DNA of 64,000 nucleotides from Erysipelotrichaceae bacterium (GTDB lineage Bacteria; Bacillota_I; Bacilli_A; Erysipelotrichales; Erysipelotrichaceae). This document shows, piece by piece, positions 51,324 through 60,165 of this stretch. Within the stretch, counting starts at the first letter, position 1. Every line of letters starts with the position of its first letter. The notes beneath the pieces were generated by a model. The model saw only the letters and a program-made list of their open reading frames with translations. It had not been told where the DNA came from and did not search any database. Location of the stretch: contig JAUNNY010000003.1 of the NCBI GenBank assembly GCA_030531215.1, positions 1-64,000 on the forward strand. Reading direction: 5' to 3'. Made by a program: the position numbers and the translations under genes.

Positions 51324-52133
51324 ATGAAAAAAATTATTGTAGTATTAGTAACATTATTTGTATTAGTAGGATGTGGTTCAAAAGCTAAAGATGACAAGAT
51401 AATTAGTATTGCTTGTTCACCAACACCACACGCTGAAATTTTAGAGAAAGCAAAAGATCTTCTAGCAGAAAAAGGATATACATTAGAGATCCATGAATTT
51501 GAGGATTATGTACAGCCTATTGAAGTAGTAGAATCTGGGGAAATAGATGCAAACTATTTCGCACATGTTCCATATCTAGAAAACTATAATTCAGAAAAAG
51601 GAACTAATGAAGTAGTTGTAGGTAAGATTCACTATGAACCATTTGGTATCTATCCTGGTAAGAAAAATAGTTTAAATGATTTAGCAGACAATGATGTTAT
51701 CTTTATTCCAAATGATGGAACTAATGAAACTCGTGCTTTGTTATTGTTACAAGATAATGGAATTATTACTTTACCAGATGGAACAGGTGCAGATTCTATA
51801 GTAACGGTAAAAGATGTTGTTTCTTATAATGTAAATGTTGAGATTGTCGAAATCGAAGCAGCACAAATTTCAAGAAGAATTGATGAATCAGCAGTTGTAA
51901 TATTAAACGGAAACTACGCATTAGATGCTGGATTAAATGTAAGTAAAGATGCAATTGCTTATGAACAAGCAGACTCAAGTGCAGCACAAACATATGTAAA
52001 TGTTATTGCTACAGTTAAAGGAAATGAAAATAACGAAGGACTAAAAGCATTAGTTGAAGTTCTACATTCACAAGAGATTGTTGATTTCATCAACAGCACA
52101 TATGAAGGAGCAGTAGTACCATTTACTGAGTAG
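51324..52133 (+). CDS. metQ: Methionine ABC transporter substrate-binding lipoprotein
   Basis: 269 aa from ATG 51324 (RBS GGAAGGGG); the longer frame from 51261 would start within the T-box terminator. A lipoprotein signal MKKIIVVLVTLFVLVGCGSKAKD with lipobox VGC is followed by the NlpA/MetQ fold: ACSPTPHAEILEKAKDLL, EIDANYFAHVPYLENYN and FIPNDGTNETRALLLLQ. Captures methionine outside the membrane for MetN-MetI. Controlled by the T-box. Confidence 0.93.
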   Translation: MKKIIVVLVTLFVLVGCGSKAKDDKIISIACSPTPHAEILEKAKDLLAEKGYTLEIHEFEDYVQPIEVVESGEIDANYFAHVPYLENYNSEKGTNEVVVGKIHYEPFGIYPGKKNSLNDLADNDVIFIPNDGTNETRALLLLQDNGIITLPDGTGADSIVTVKDVVSYNVNVEIVEIEAAQISRRIDESAVVILNGNYALDAGLNVSKDAIAYEQADSSAAQTYVNVIATVKGNENNEGLKALVEVLHSQEIVDFINSTYEGAVVPFTE

Positions 52134-52135
52134 TT

Positions 52136-53128
52136 ATGATTAAAGTTAGTCACTTAACAAAAACATATGAAACAAAAGATATCAAAGTTGAAGCATTGAA
52201 AGATGTATCTTTTGAAGTAAATGATGGAGAAATATATGGCATCATTGGTTTATCTGGTGCTGGTAAATCAACACTTATAAGATGTCTAAATAGATTAGAA
52301 AAACCAAACAGTGGTTCAATAGAAATTGATGGTGACAAATTAGAAGAGCTATCTGAAAAAGAACTTAGACTAAAAAGAAGAAAGATAGGAATGATCTTCC
52401 AATCATTTAATCTATTGATGCAATCAAATGTTATTGATAATGTATGCTTTCCAATGACAATTGCAGGGATAAATAAAAAAGAAGCTAAATCAAAAGCATT
52501 AGAATATCTAAAAGTAGTTGGACTAGAAAATAAAGCTAATGCCTATCCTAGTCAATTATCAGGTGGTCAGAAACAAAGAGTCGCAATCGCTAGAGTTTTA
52601 GCATCTAATCCTGAAATCTTATTATGTGATGAAGCAACTTCGGCTCTAGATCCAGAAACCACAAAACAAATTTTAACTTTAATAAAAGACATCAATCAAA
52701 AATACAACATCACTGTTTTCATAATCACGCATCAAATGTCAGTAATCCAAGAAATATGTAATCGTTGCGCGGTCTTAGAAAATGGTGAACTTGTAGAAGA
52801 AAATACTGTTGATGAATTATTTAGAAATCCAAAGACTGATGCCGCAAAACGTTTAATATTTAATACTACCAACAAAGCATCTAAATTATATGGTGGTAAA
52901 TTATTAAGAATCGCATTTGAAGAAACTAATTCTTTAGATCCTGTAATTGCCAATATGATTCTTGAATTTAAACAACCAGTCTCAATCTTACAGTCAGATA
53001 TTTCATTAATACATGGCAGAAGTAAAGGCCAGATGTTGATTCAATTACCAGTAGATGAAAAGATTGCCAATCAAATGATTGACTATCTAGCTAAAAATGA
53101 TTCTGTAGTAGTTCAGGAGGTAAACTAA
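52136..53128 (+). CDS. metN: Methionine ABC transporter ATP-binding protein
   Basis: 330 aa. Walker A GLSGAGKSTLIR, Q-loop FQSFNLL, signature LSGGQKQRVAIAR, Walker B ILLCDEATSALDPE, and a C-terminal ACT-like NIL domain (~255-330) that in MetN binds methionine and inhibits transport. Two bases after metQ. Drives uptake through MetI. Confidence 0.95.
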   Translation: MIKVSHLTKTYETKDIKVEALKDVSFEVNDGEIYGIIGLSGAGKSTLIRCLNRLEKPNSGSIEIDGDKLEELSEKELRLKRRKIGMIFQSFNLLMQSNVIDNVCFPMTIAGINKKEAKSKALEYLKVVGLENKANAYPSQLSGGQKQRVAIARVLASNPEILLCDEATSALDPETTKQILTLIKDINQKYNITVFIITHQMSVIQEICNRCAVLENGELVEENTVDELFRNPKTDAAKRLIFNTTNKASKLYGGKLLRIAFEETNSLDPVIANMILEFKQPVSILQSDISLIHGRSKGQMLIQLPVDEKIANQMIDYLAKNDSVVVQEVN

Positions 53129-53129
53129 G

Positions 53130-53795
53130 ATGTTTGATTCCTCAACTATAAATATGATCTTAACTGGTATTTTAGATACCTTAATCATGGTGTTCTTATC
53201 AACCTTGTTTGGTTATTTATTTGGTTTACCATTAGGTATCGCTTTATTTGCTTTTGATAAAGACGGTATCAAACCAAATAAGACAATTTATCGTATCTTA
53301 GATATTTTAGTAAATGTTGGCAGATCAATTCCATTCTTAATCTTACTAATTCTTATTATTCCTTTTACAAGATTAATTGTGGGTAAGTCTTATGGAACAA
53401 TGGCTACTGTAGTTCCATTAACTGTCTCAGCTATTCCTTTTATTGGTAGAATGGTTGAATCTAGTCTAAAGGAAGTTGATAAGGGTGTCATTGAAGCGGC
53501 GCAATCGATGGGTGCAAGCAATTTCACCATCATCTTAAGAGTATTGTTATCTGAAGCTAGACCATCATTAATCAATGGTGCAACAATCTGTTTAGGTACT
53601 ATTGTTGGCTATAGTGCTATGGCTGGTACTGTTGGTGGTGGTGGACTTGGTGACATCGCTATCAGGTATGGTTATTATCGTTATGATACAGGAATTATGA
53701 TTGTAACAGTCATCATTATTATCCTGTTAGTGCAATTATTCCAAGCAATTGGAAATAAACTTTCAAAATCTTTAGATAAACGTAAAAATATTTAA
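53130..53795 (+). CDS. metI: Methionine ABC transporter permease
   Basis: 221 aa, five membrane segments. The EAA-type coupling loop reads EAAQSMGASNFTIILRVLLSEARPSLINGATI, and the end GGGGLGDIAIRYGYYRYDTGIM is typical of MetI. RBS AGGAGG overlaps the end of metN. Completes the metQNI importer. Confidence 0.95.
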   Translation: MFDSSTINMILTGILDTLIMVFLSTLFGYLFGLPLGIALFAFDKDGIKPNKTIYRILDILVNVGRSIPFLILLILIIPFTRLIVGKSYGTMATVVPLTVSAIPFIGRMVESSLKEVDKGVIEAAQSMGASNFTIILRVLLSEARPSLINGATICLGTIVGYSAMAGTVGGGGLGDIAIRYGYYRYDTGIMIVTVIIIILLVQLFQAIGNKLSKSLDKRKNI

Positions 53796-53803
53796 TATTT
53801 TTA

Positions 53804-53832
53804 TTGTGAACTCATCATCAAAGTGATAAACT
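53804..53832 (+). promoter_or_regulatory. Promoter of the SAM-riboswitch operon
   Basis: TTGTGA (53804-53809), 17-bp spacer and TAAACT (53827-53832) preceded by TGA, an extended -10. The start would be near 53839, at the riboswitch P1. Confidence 0.65.
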
Positions 53833-53838
53833 AGTTTT

Positions 53839-53958
53839 GTCCATAAAGAGAGGCGGAGAGACAAGCTCTTTGAAACCTCAGCAACCTTCTTATGAAAGGT
53901 GCTAATGCTTGTACGATGGGTTATAACATCAATTACCCATCATTTGATGGGTTTTTAT
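53839..53958 (+). promoter_or_regulatory. SAM-I (S-box) riboswitch with terminator
   Basis: S-box core AAAGAGAGGCGGAGAGAC, GAAACCTCAGCAACC and GAAAGGTGCTAATGC are all present. P1 pairs GTCCAT (53839-53844) with ATGGGT (53916-53921). GATGGGT (53915-53921) can instead pair with ACCCATC (53935-53941), the 5' arm of the terminator (ACCCATC / GATGGGT 53946-53952, then T run). SAM binding would free the terminator and switch the operon off when SAM is plentiful. Confidence 0.93.
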
Positions 53959-53984
53959 TTTTATTGGACAAGAAAGAGGGAAAC

Positions 53985-54563
53985 ATGCAAAAAGAAAGTA
54001 TCGGGAAAATTTTATTAGGAAAGTGGGATACAAAGACTATCGTTGGTGTAGCTATTGGTGTAGCATTATTTGCTGTATTAATGGACTATGCATCAATTAA
54101 AGTATTCACAAACACTAACTTAACATTAGCTATGATCGTTCCAGTAATCGTTGGTGGTTTATTTGGACCTTTACCAGCTGCACTTGCTTGTGGTTTAGGA
54201 AATGTCTTAGCTGACTTAATTGGTGGCTGGGGTATGTGGTTTAACTGGTCAATCGGTAACGCTGTTTTAGGCTTCATCGTTGGTTGTTTAAAACTATATG
54301 GTGCTGATATTGAAAATGGTAAATTCGATGTTAAACAAATGATTATCTATGCTATTTTAGCTATTATAGGTAACGCTCTAGCATTTGGTGTTATTACACC
54401 TATCTGTTCTGCAATCCTATATCAATCAGAACTAGAAATCACCTTCTTACAAAGCTTATTTGGTGGTGCATCTAACGTATTAGTTCTAGTAGTTGTAGGC
54501 ATTCCAATTCTTAAAGCTTTAGCTGCAAGAAACGCAAAAGCATCTAATTTAACAAAGGAATAA
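53985..54563 (+). CDS. ECF transporter S component, SAM-riboswitch controlled
   Basis: 192 aa from ATG 53985 (RBS AGAGGG); the longer frame from 53892 runs through the riboswitch and is rejected. Six hydrophobic segments with ECF-S features, including AMIVPVIVGGLFGPLPAALACGLGNVLADLIGGWG. The A and T components follow directly, so this is a dedicated (group I) ECF importer. The ligand is not readable from the sequence. SAM-riboswitch control and two SAM-cleaving enzymes in the same operon point to SAM, a SAM derivative or a methionine precursor. Confidence 0.82.
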   Translation: MQKESIGKILLGKWDTKTIVGVAIGVALFAVLMDYASIKVFTNTNLTLAMIVPVIVGGLFGPLPAALACGLGNVLADLIGGWGMWFNWSIGNAVLGFIVGCLKLYGADIENGKFDVKQMIIYAILAIIGNALAFGVITPICSAILYQSELEITFLQSLFGGASNVLVLVVVGIPILKALAARNAKASNLTKE

Positions 54564-54564
54564 G

Positions 54565-56280
54565 ATGGACAAAATTCCAGTTATCGAATTAAAGGATTTC
54601 GGCTTTAGATATCGTTCTCAAACTGAAAAAACTTTAAAAAATATTAATCTCACGATATATGAAGGAGAAAAAGTTCTTTTATTAGGACCTTCTGGTTGTG
54701 GTAAATCAACTTTAGCAAACTGTATAAATGGTTTGATTCCTTTCTCATATCCTGGTGAAATAACTGGTTCATGTAAAGTTGCTGGAGTAGAAACATCTAC
54801 TTCCAGCATCTTTAAGTTGAGTGCTTCTGTAGGAACAGTACTTCAAGATTCAGATGCCCAATTTGTTGGACTTTCTGTTGGAGAAGATATTGCATATGCA
54901 TTAGAAAATGAAAACATGCCAAGAAGCGAAATGCTACCAAAAGTAGAAAATGTCGCTAATCTTGTGCATATGCAAGATTTTCTAGGGGTTGTTCCATATA
55001 AACTATCTGGTGGTCAAAAACAAAGAGTATCTTTAGCAGGTATTATGCATGATGATGTAAAGATACTTCTTTTTGATGAACCTTTAGCTGCACTAGATCC
55101 AAAGATGGGCAATCAAGCTATTGAACTAATCGATGAAATTCAAAAGAAGTCAAACAAAACAGTTGTTATTATTGAACATCGTCTTGAAGATGTTCTTCAT
55201 CGTAATGTAGATCGTATTATCTTGATGTCGGAAGGTCAAATCGTAGAAGATACAACTCCAGATAAACTATTATGTTCAAAACTATTAGTTGAAAAAGGCA
55301 TTAGAGAGCCTCTATATTTATCTGCTATAAGAATGGCGGGATGCGAGATACACGAAGAAGATAAACCGTCTGATGTATATTCAATGAATTTAGAACCATA
55401 CAAAGATAAAGTTGTAAAGTTCTTTAATGAAGTTGAACCTACAATAACAGAAAACAACGAAGATGTAATTATAGATGTTAATAATGTCACATTTAATTAT
55501 GGCGGCACACAAAACAACTCTTTAAACGATGTTTCATTTAAGATTCGTAAAAAAGAGAAGGTTGCTTTAATTGGCGAAAATGGCGCAGGCAAATCAACAT
55601 TAGCTAAATTAATATGCGGAATCGTTAGACCTAATAAAGGTAGCGTTGTGATTAATGGTACTAATTATTCATCAATGACTATTAAAGAAATAAATACTAT
55701 TATCGGTTATGTGATGCAGAACCCTAATCAGATGTTAGTAAAAGATATCATTAAAGACGAAGTATCTTTAGGCTTTACGTTAAACAATATTCCTGAAGAA
55801 GAAGCTAATCCGCATGTTGAAGAAATATTAAAGATGACTGATTTGTGGCCTATGCGTAATTGGCCTGTTGGTGTATTGAGTTATGGTCAAAAGAAACGTG
55901 TTACTATTGCTTCTATATTGGCTATGAAACCAGAAGTCATTATTCTTGATGAGCCAACAGCTGGACAAGACTATCGTATCTATACAGAAATAATGACTTT
56001 CTTAAATGAATTAAATAAAAACTATGGTATCACTATCATCTTCATTACTCACGATATGCATCTAGCAATCGAATATACTGATAGAGCTATTGTTTTAGCA
56101 AACAGCAGATGCATTGGTGATGATTCCGTGTATAAGATTTTATCTAATAACGATATCATTGAACAGGCAAGTTTAAAACAAACATCACTATACATCTTGG
56201 CAAATAGATTAGGAATTGATCCAGAGAAATTTATCGATTCATTCATCCAAGCCGAAAGGAAGACTAGACATGAATCATAG
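54565..56280 (+). CDS. ECF transporter ATPase, A-A' fusion
   Basis: 571 aa with two complete ATPase units. N-terminal: Walker A LLGPSGCGKSTLANC, signature LSGGQKQRVSLAG, Walker B ILLFDEPLAALDP. C-terminal (from ~residue 300): Walker A LIGENGAGKSTLAK, signature LSYGQKKRVTIAS (tyrosine in place of the first glycine), Walker B VIILDEPTAGQD, and a His switch in ITHDMH. It powers the S-T core. One base after the S gene; the T gene starts within it. Confidence 0.93.
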   Translation: MDKIPVIELKDFGFRYRSQTEKTLKNINLTIYEGEKVLLLGPSGCGKSTLANCINGLIPFSYPGEITGSCKVAGVETSTSSIFKLSASVGTVLQDSDAQFVGLSVGEDIAYALENENMPRSEMLPKVENVANLVHMQDFLGVVPYKLSGGQKQRVSLAGIMHDDVKILLFDEPLAALDPKMGNQAIELIDEIQKKSNKTVVIIEHRLEDVLHRNVDRIILMSEGQIVEDTTPDKLLCSKLLVEKGIREPLYLSAIRMAGCEIHEEDKPSDVYSMNLEPYKDKVVKFFNEVEPTITENNEDVIIDVNNVTFNYGGTQNNSLNDVSFKIRKKEKVALIGENGAGKSTLAKLICGIVRPNKGSVVINGTNYSSMTIKEINTIIGYVMQNPNQMLVKDIIKDEVSLGFTLNNIPEEEANPHVEEILKMTDLWPMRNWPVGVLSYGQKKRVTIASILAMKPEVIILDEPTAGQDYRIYTEIMTFLNELNKNYGITIIFITHDMHLAIEYTDRAIVLANSRCIGDDSVYKILSNNDIIEQASLKQTSLYILANRLGIDPEKFIDSFIQAERKTRHES

Positions 56281-57118
56281 CGCTATTATCAATCTGGTTC
56301 CTGGAAATACCTTCCTTCATAAATTAACAGGTACAACGAAAGTACGTCTTTTCATCGTATTAATAATCTATGTTACGATGTCTTTTGATTTGCCTATCAT
56401 TCTTCCATTGTTTATAGCCTCTATAGTTGCATTAATTTCATTAAAACCAAAATGGAAGACAATTAGAACAATTATGATAATTGTTGTGTTAATGAATTTA
56501 TTTAATATTTTCTTATATTGGGTTGCTGACCCAAATTGTGGTCAAATATACAATAATGATGCGACAGTATTAGTTAAGTTAACAAATTATTTTGTGATTA
56601 CTAAAGGTACGTTGTGGTATCTAGGCGTCAGATTATTAAAGATGCTTACATCATTCTTAATTTCTTTAGTATTTATTATGTCTATTACACCAAGCGAAAT
56701 GGCAGCTGGTTTAACTTCGTTAGGTTTACCATATAAGTTTGGTTGTATCGTGGAGATTGCGTTTAGATATATTCCTGATATTTCTAGAGACTTTGAAAAT
56801 ATATCTATTTCTATGCAGTGTCGTGGTCTAGAATTAGACAAGAAAAAAACTAGTCCATTTAAACGTATGAAACAAATGATATTAATATTGATACCTCTAG
56901 TCATTACATCATTTGATAGAGTAGGTAATATAGCTAATGCGATGGACTTAAGAGGTTTTGGTAAATTAAACAAACGTACATATTATGCTGAACATGAACC
57001 TAGCAAATGGGATAAAGTATTTATGGTTATATATATTTTATTATTCATATTTGATATTGCATATCTAATCAATAATGGATTAGGTACTAGATCAACCAGA
57101 ATGTGGATCTATTGGTAA
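56270..57118 (+). CDS. ECF transporter T component
   Basis: 282 aa from ATG 56270, with AAAGGA upstream; an earlier TTG at 56216 lies deep in the ATPase gene. About five to six membrane segments and the T-component signatures: HKLTGTTKVRLFIVL near the start, then FRYIPDISRDFENISISMQCRGLE and AMDLRGFGKLNKRTY, which hold the two A-R-G-type coupling motifs for the ATPases. Completes the ECF importer. Confidence 0.92.
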   Translation: MNHSAIINLVPGNTFLHKLTGTTKVRLFIVLIIYVTMSFDLPIILPLFIASIVALISLKPKWKTIRTIMIIVVLMNLFNIFLYWVADPNCGQIYNNDATVLVKLTNYFVITKGTLWYLGVRLLKMLTSFLISLVFIMSITPSEMAAGLTSLGLPYKFGCIVEIAFRYIPDISRDFENISISMQCRGLELDKKKTSPFKRMKQMILILIPLVITSFDRVGNIANAMDLRGFGKLNKRTYYAEHEPSKWDKVFMVIYILLFIFDIAYLINNGLGTRSTRMWIYW

Positions 57119-57119
57119 G

Positions 57120-58457
57120 ATGGACTACAAACAATTATTCATAAACAATTTAGATATTATAAAAGATTTATTGGCAATTAAATCTATTTATGATGAAAAT
57201 AGCGTATCAGAAACTGCCCCATATGGTAAGTCAGTTAAAGATGCGCTTTTATTTATGAAAGAATTAGCTATCAAAGATGGTTTTATAGTTAAAGAATATG
57301 ATAATAAAGTACTAACTATTTCTTATGTAACTAACGAAGATAAACATATCGATATTGCCTCACACTTAGATGTTGTATCAGTTGATGATAAATGGAATAA
57401 TGATCCATTTGAACCAACTATCATCGACAACAAGATATATGGCCGAGGTACCAGTGATATGAAGATACCACTAATGTTGACATATATTGCCTTGAAACAA
57501 TTAAGAGATAAATATCCTAATCCAAATAAAGAACTTAGACTCGTCTTAGGAACAGACGAAGAACGCACTATGGAAGATATGCATTATTACTATAATCATG
57601 TATCTAAGCCATTATTTGCGTTTACTCCTGATGGAAGTTTTCCTATGGGTATAGGTGAACTTGGTGCCTTAATGTGGACGATAGACGAAAGCTATTGTGG
57701 CATTATCGATAAACTTGAGGGTGGCATCCAATGTAATGTTGTAGCACCAAATTGTTATATTAGATTAACTAATAATCTATATACTAATAAAATAAAAGAT
57801 TATATCTTTAATAATAAAATAGACGCAAAAGTTTATGAACAAGAAAATAAGACTATTATTGAAACTAACGGTAAAGCTGTTCATTCATCACTATGTTATC
57901 TTGGTGATAATGCCATCATAAAAGCCCTAAAGATTATTAAAGATAATGTTGATGATAAATATGTAGAGAACCTTTATCATTTATTCTCTAATTGTTATGG
58001 CGATAATTTTGATTGTAAAGTGGCTGGTGAATATAATACCTTCTTTACGGTAAATCTTGGCAGATTAACAATCTCAGAAAACAAAATAACAGCCCAAATA
58101 GATGGTAGATATCCAAACACTATAACTAGCGAAGAACTCATAAAGAGAATTAATAATAAATCTTTATTTAATATTAATTTAGTTTATGATGACAAGCCAA
58201 CACTATGCAACAAAGATGATAAATATGTACAATGTTTATTAGGAACATATCGTAATATAACAAATGATTATTCAGATCCTTTAGTATCGGGATCGGTAAC
58301 CTATTCTAAAGTATTTAAACATTGTGTGAGTTTTGGCCCTAATAAATTAGGTAAACCACATCTAGCGCATCAAGTTAATGAATATATGGAAATAGATGAT
58401 TGTGTTGAAGCTTTGGAAATATACTATAAAGCGATGGAAAGATTATTAGAGGAATGA
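57120..58457 (+). CDS. M20 family dipeptidase (PepV/Sapep type)
   Basis: 445 aa. The metal-binding order is clear: ASHLDVVSVDDKW, GRGTSDMKIPLMLTYIALKQL, LGTDEERTMEDM, FTPDGSFPMGIGELG and a final GPNKLGKPHLAHQVNEY histidine. These match PepV/Sapep Mn- or Zn-dependent dipeptidases. In this SAM-controlled operon it may release methionine from peptides or act on an imported conjugate (inference). The stop overlaps the next gene. Confidence 0.9.
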   Translation: MDYKQLFINNLDIIKDLLAIKSIYDENSVSETAPYGKSVKDALLFMKELAIKDGFIVKEYDNKVLTISYVTNEDKHIDIASHLDVVSVDDKWNNDPFEPTIIDNKIYGRGTSDMKIPLMLTYIALKQLRDKYPNPNKELRLVLGTDEERTMEDMHYYYNHVSKPLFAFTPDGSFPMGIGELGALMWTIDESYCGIIDKLEGGIQCNVVAPNCYIRLTNNLYTNKIKDYIFNNKIDAKVYEQENKTIIETNGKAVHSSLCYLGDNAIIKALKIIKDNVDDKYVENLYHLFSNCYGDNFDCKVAGEYNTFFTVNLGRLTISENKITAQIDGRYPNTITSEELIKRINNKSLFNINLVYDDKPTLCNKDDKYVQCLLGTYRNITNDYSDPLVSGSVTYSKVFKHCVSFGPNKLGKPHLAHQVNEYMEIDDCVEALEIYYKAMERLLEE

Positions 58458-58459
58458 AA

Positions 58460-59302
58460 ATGAAAAAGATGTTAGTATTCCAAACAGACTTTACATATAA
58501 AGAAGGAGCGGTTGCTTCAATGTATGGTGTGGTCAAAAGTGTTGATGAAGATATTGAAATAATCAGCGCAACTCACGAGATACCTCAATACGATACTTAT
58601 TCTGCTTCTTATCGACTATATCAATATATCGATTTCTGGCCTAAAGGAACTATCTTTGTTTCTGTAGTTGATCCAGGAGTTGGTACAAGTAGAAAAGCAT
58701 GTGTTGCCAAGACTAAAAATGGATATTATATTGTTACTCCAGACAATGGAACTTTAACTCATGTTGATAAATATTTTGGTATTGAAGAAATTAGACAGAT
58801 AGATGAGACAGTTAATAGGCTACATCGACAAGACAACACTTATGTATCAGTTTTCCATGGTCGTGATTTATTTGGCTATTGTGCTGCAAAACTTGCTTCG
58901 GGGATAATAAGTTATGAAGAAGTAGGCCCTAAATATGATGTTAAGGAAATTGTTAAACATCCTATTATTGAAGCTAAAGATGATGAGAAGACTATTGAAG
59001 GATATTTTGAGATAAAGGACCCTAATTTCGGTAATTTATGGACAAATGTACCTCTAGATATGTTTGGGAAGTATTTTAAGTTCGGAGATGTTGTAAAAAC
59101 GAGAATATATTATCAAAATAGGTTAAAATATGAGTGGGATTTACCATACTATGATTCGTTCTCTAAAGCTGAAGACCATACAGTTATGATCTACAACAAC
59201 GAAATAAATAAGATGGCAATCGCAGAAGTGGTAGGAAATTTAGAAAAGGATTATGGTCTAGATTTCGGTTCAGATTATAAGGTGGTGTTTATACATGAAT
59301 AA
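58460..59302 (+). CDS. SAM hydroxide adenosyltransferase (DUF62), copy 1
   Basis: 280 aa from ATG 58460, which is 7 nt behind AGAGG; ATG 58454 lies too close to it. The family cleaves S-adenosylmethionine to methionine and adenosine using water. It keeps the N-terminal QTDFTYKEGAV aspartate and the known catalytic trio, here D71 and R78 in VVDPGVGTSR and H133 in FHGRD, plus TPDNGTLTHV. Encoded just after the dipeptidase and followed by a second copy (8-nt overlap). Confidence 0.92.
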   Translation: MKKMLVFQTDFTYKEGAVASMYGVVKSVDEDIEIISATHEIPQYDTYSASYRLYQYIDFWPKGTIFVSVVDPGVGTSRKACVAKTKNGYYIVTPDNGTLTHVDKYFGIEEIRQIDETVNRLHRQDNTYVSVFHGRDLFGYCAAKLASGIISYEEVGPKYDVKEIVKHPIIEAKDDEKTIEGYFEIKDPNFGNLWTNVPLDMFGKYFKFGDVVKTRIYYQNRLKYEWDLPYYDSFSKAEDHTVMIYNNEINKMAIAEVVGNLEKDYGLDFGSDYKVVFIHE

Positions 59303-60140
59303 TTTCTTAGTATTTCAGTCAGATTTTGGTTTAGCCGATGGTGCTGTAAGCGCCATGGAAGGTGTATCGTTTGGTGTCAGCAAGGATTTAAATGTTAGAC
59401 ATTTAACTCATGAAATTGGTAGATACAATATCTTTGATGCTTCATATCGTTTGTTTCAAACTATTAAGTATTGGCCAGAAGGCACTGTCTTTGTTTCAGT
59501 AGTAGATCCTGGTGTTGGTTCAAATAGATTATCTATAGTGGCCAAAACTGTAACAGGCCAATATGTTGTAACTCCAGATAACGGAACATTGACTCATGTT
59601 GCAGAATTTGTAGGACTAGAAGAAGTAAGGCAAATAGATGAAACAATCAATAGACTAAAAGATTCAAATGCTTCATATACATTCCATGGACGTGATGTCT
59701 ATGCATATACAGGAGCTAGATTAGCTTCAAATACCATCACTTATGAACAAGTTGGTCCGGTAATAGACAAAGATAGTATCAAACGACTACGCTTATTTAA
59801 AACAATTTTTGAAGATGAATCTGTAACTGGTCAAATAGATATTCTTGATGTAAGATATGGTTCGCTATGGACATCAATTACAATTGATGAATTCAAGAAG
59901 TTAAATATTGATTATGGTGAATTAGCTAACATTCATATTCAATGTGGCGAAAAAGAATCTTGTGATTTAAATATCGTATATGGACGTTCATTCGCAGATG
60001 TATCGATCGGTTCACCAATTCTATATATGAATTCTGTGAATCATATGGCTGTCGCAATTAACCAAGGAAGCTTTGCGGAAGCGCACAAGATTGGCGTGGG
60101 GAATCCATGGACCATCACAATAAAAAGGTTGACTAAATAA
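59295..60140 (+). CDS. SAM hydroxide adenosyltransferase (DUF62), copy 2
   Basis: 281 aa and a tandem paralogue of the preceding gene. QSDFGLADGAV, D71-x6-R78 in VVDPGVGSNR, TPDNGTLTHV and H131 in TFHGRD are intact, so it should be active. Two active-looking copies could form a heteromer, as family members are trimers, or differ in substrate. RBS AAGGTGG lies in the end of copy 1. Its 3' end contains the -35 of the tmRNA promoter. Confidence 0.92.
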   Translation: MNNFLVFQSDFGLADGAVSAMEGVSFGVSKDLNVRHLTHEIGRYNIFDASYRLFQTIKYWPEGTVFVSVVDPGVGSNRLSIVAKTVTGQYVVTPDNGTLTHVAEFVGLEEVRQIDETINRLKDSNASYTFHGRDVYAYTGARLASNTITYEQVGPVIDKDSIKRLRLFKTIFEDESVTGQIDILDVRYGSLWTSITIDEFKKLNIDYGELANIHIQCGEKESCDLNIVYGRSFADVSIGSPILYMNSVNHMAVAINQGSFAEAHKIGVGNPWTITIKRLTK

Positions 60141-60156
60141 TATTAATAATATATTA
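60128..60156 (+). promoter_or_regulatory. Promoter of ssrA
   Basis: TTGACT (60128-60133), 17-bp spacer, TATTAT (60151-60156), ten bases before the mature tmRNA 5' end. The -35 lies in the last codons of the SAM hydrolase gene. Confidence 0.7.
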
Positions 60157-60165
60157 TTTAATTCC

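Noticed and set aside
53892-53984. N-terminal extension of the ECF S component
   Set aside because: It would be translated from the SAM riboswitch and its terminator; ATG 53985 has a proper RBS and gives the normal N terminus.
56587-56973. 128-aa - strand frame over the ECF T component
   Set aside because: Shadow of a gene with complete family signatures; no start signal.
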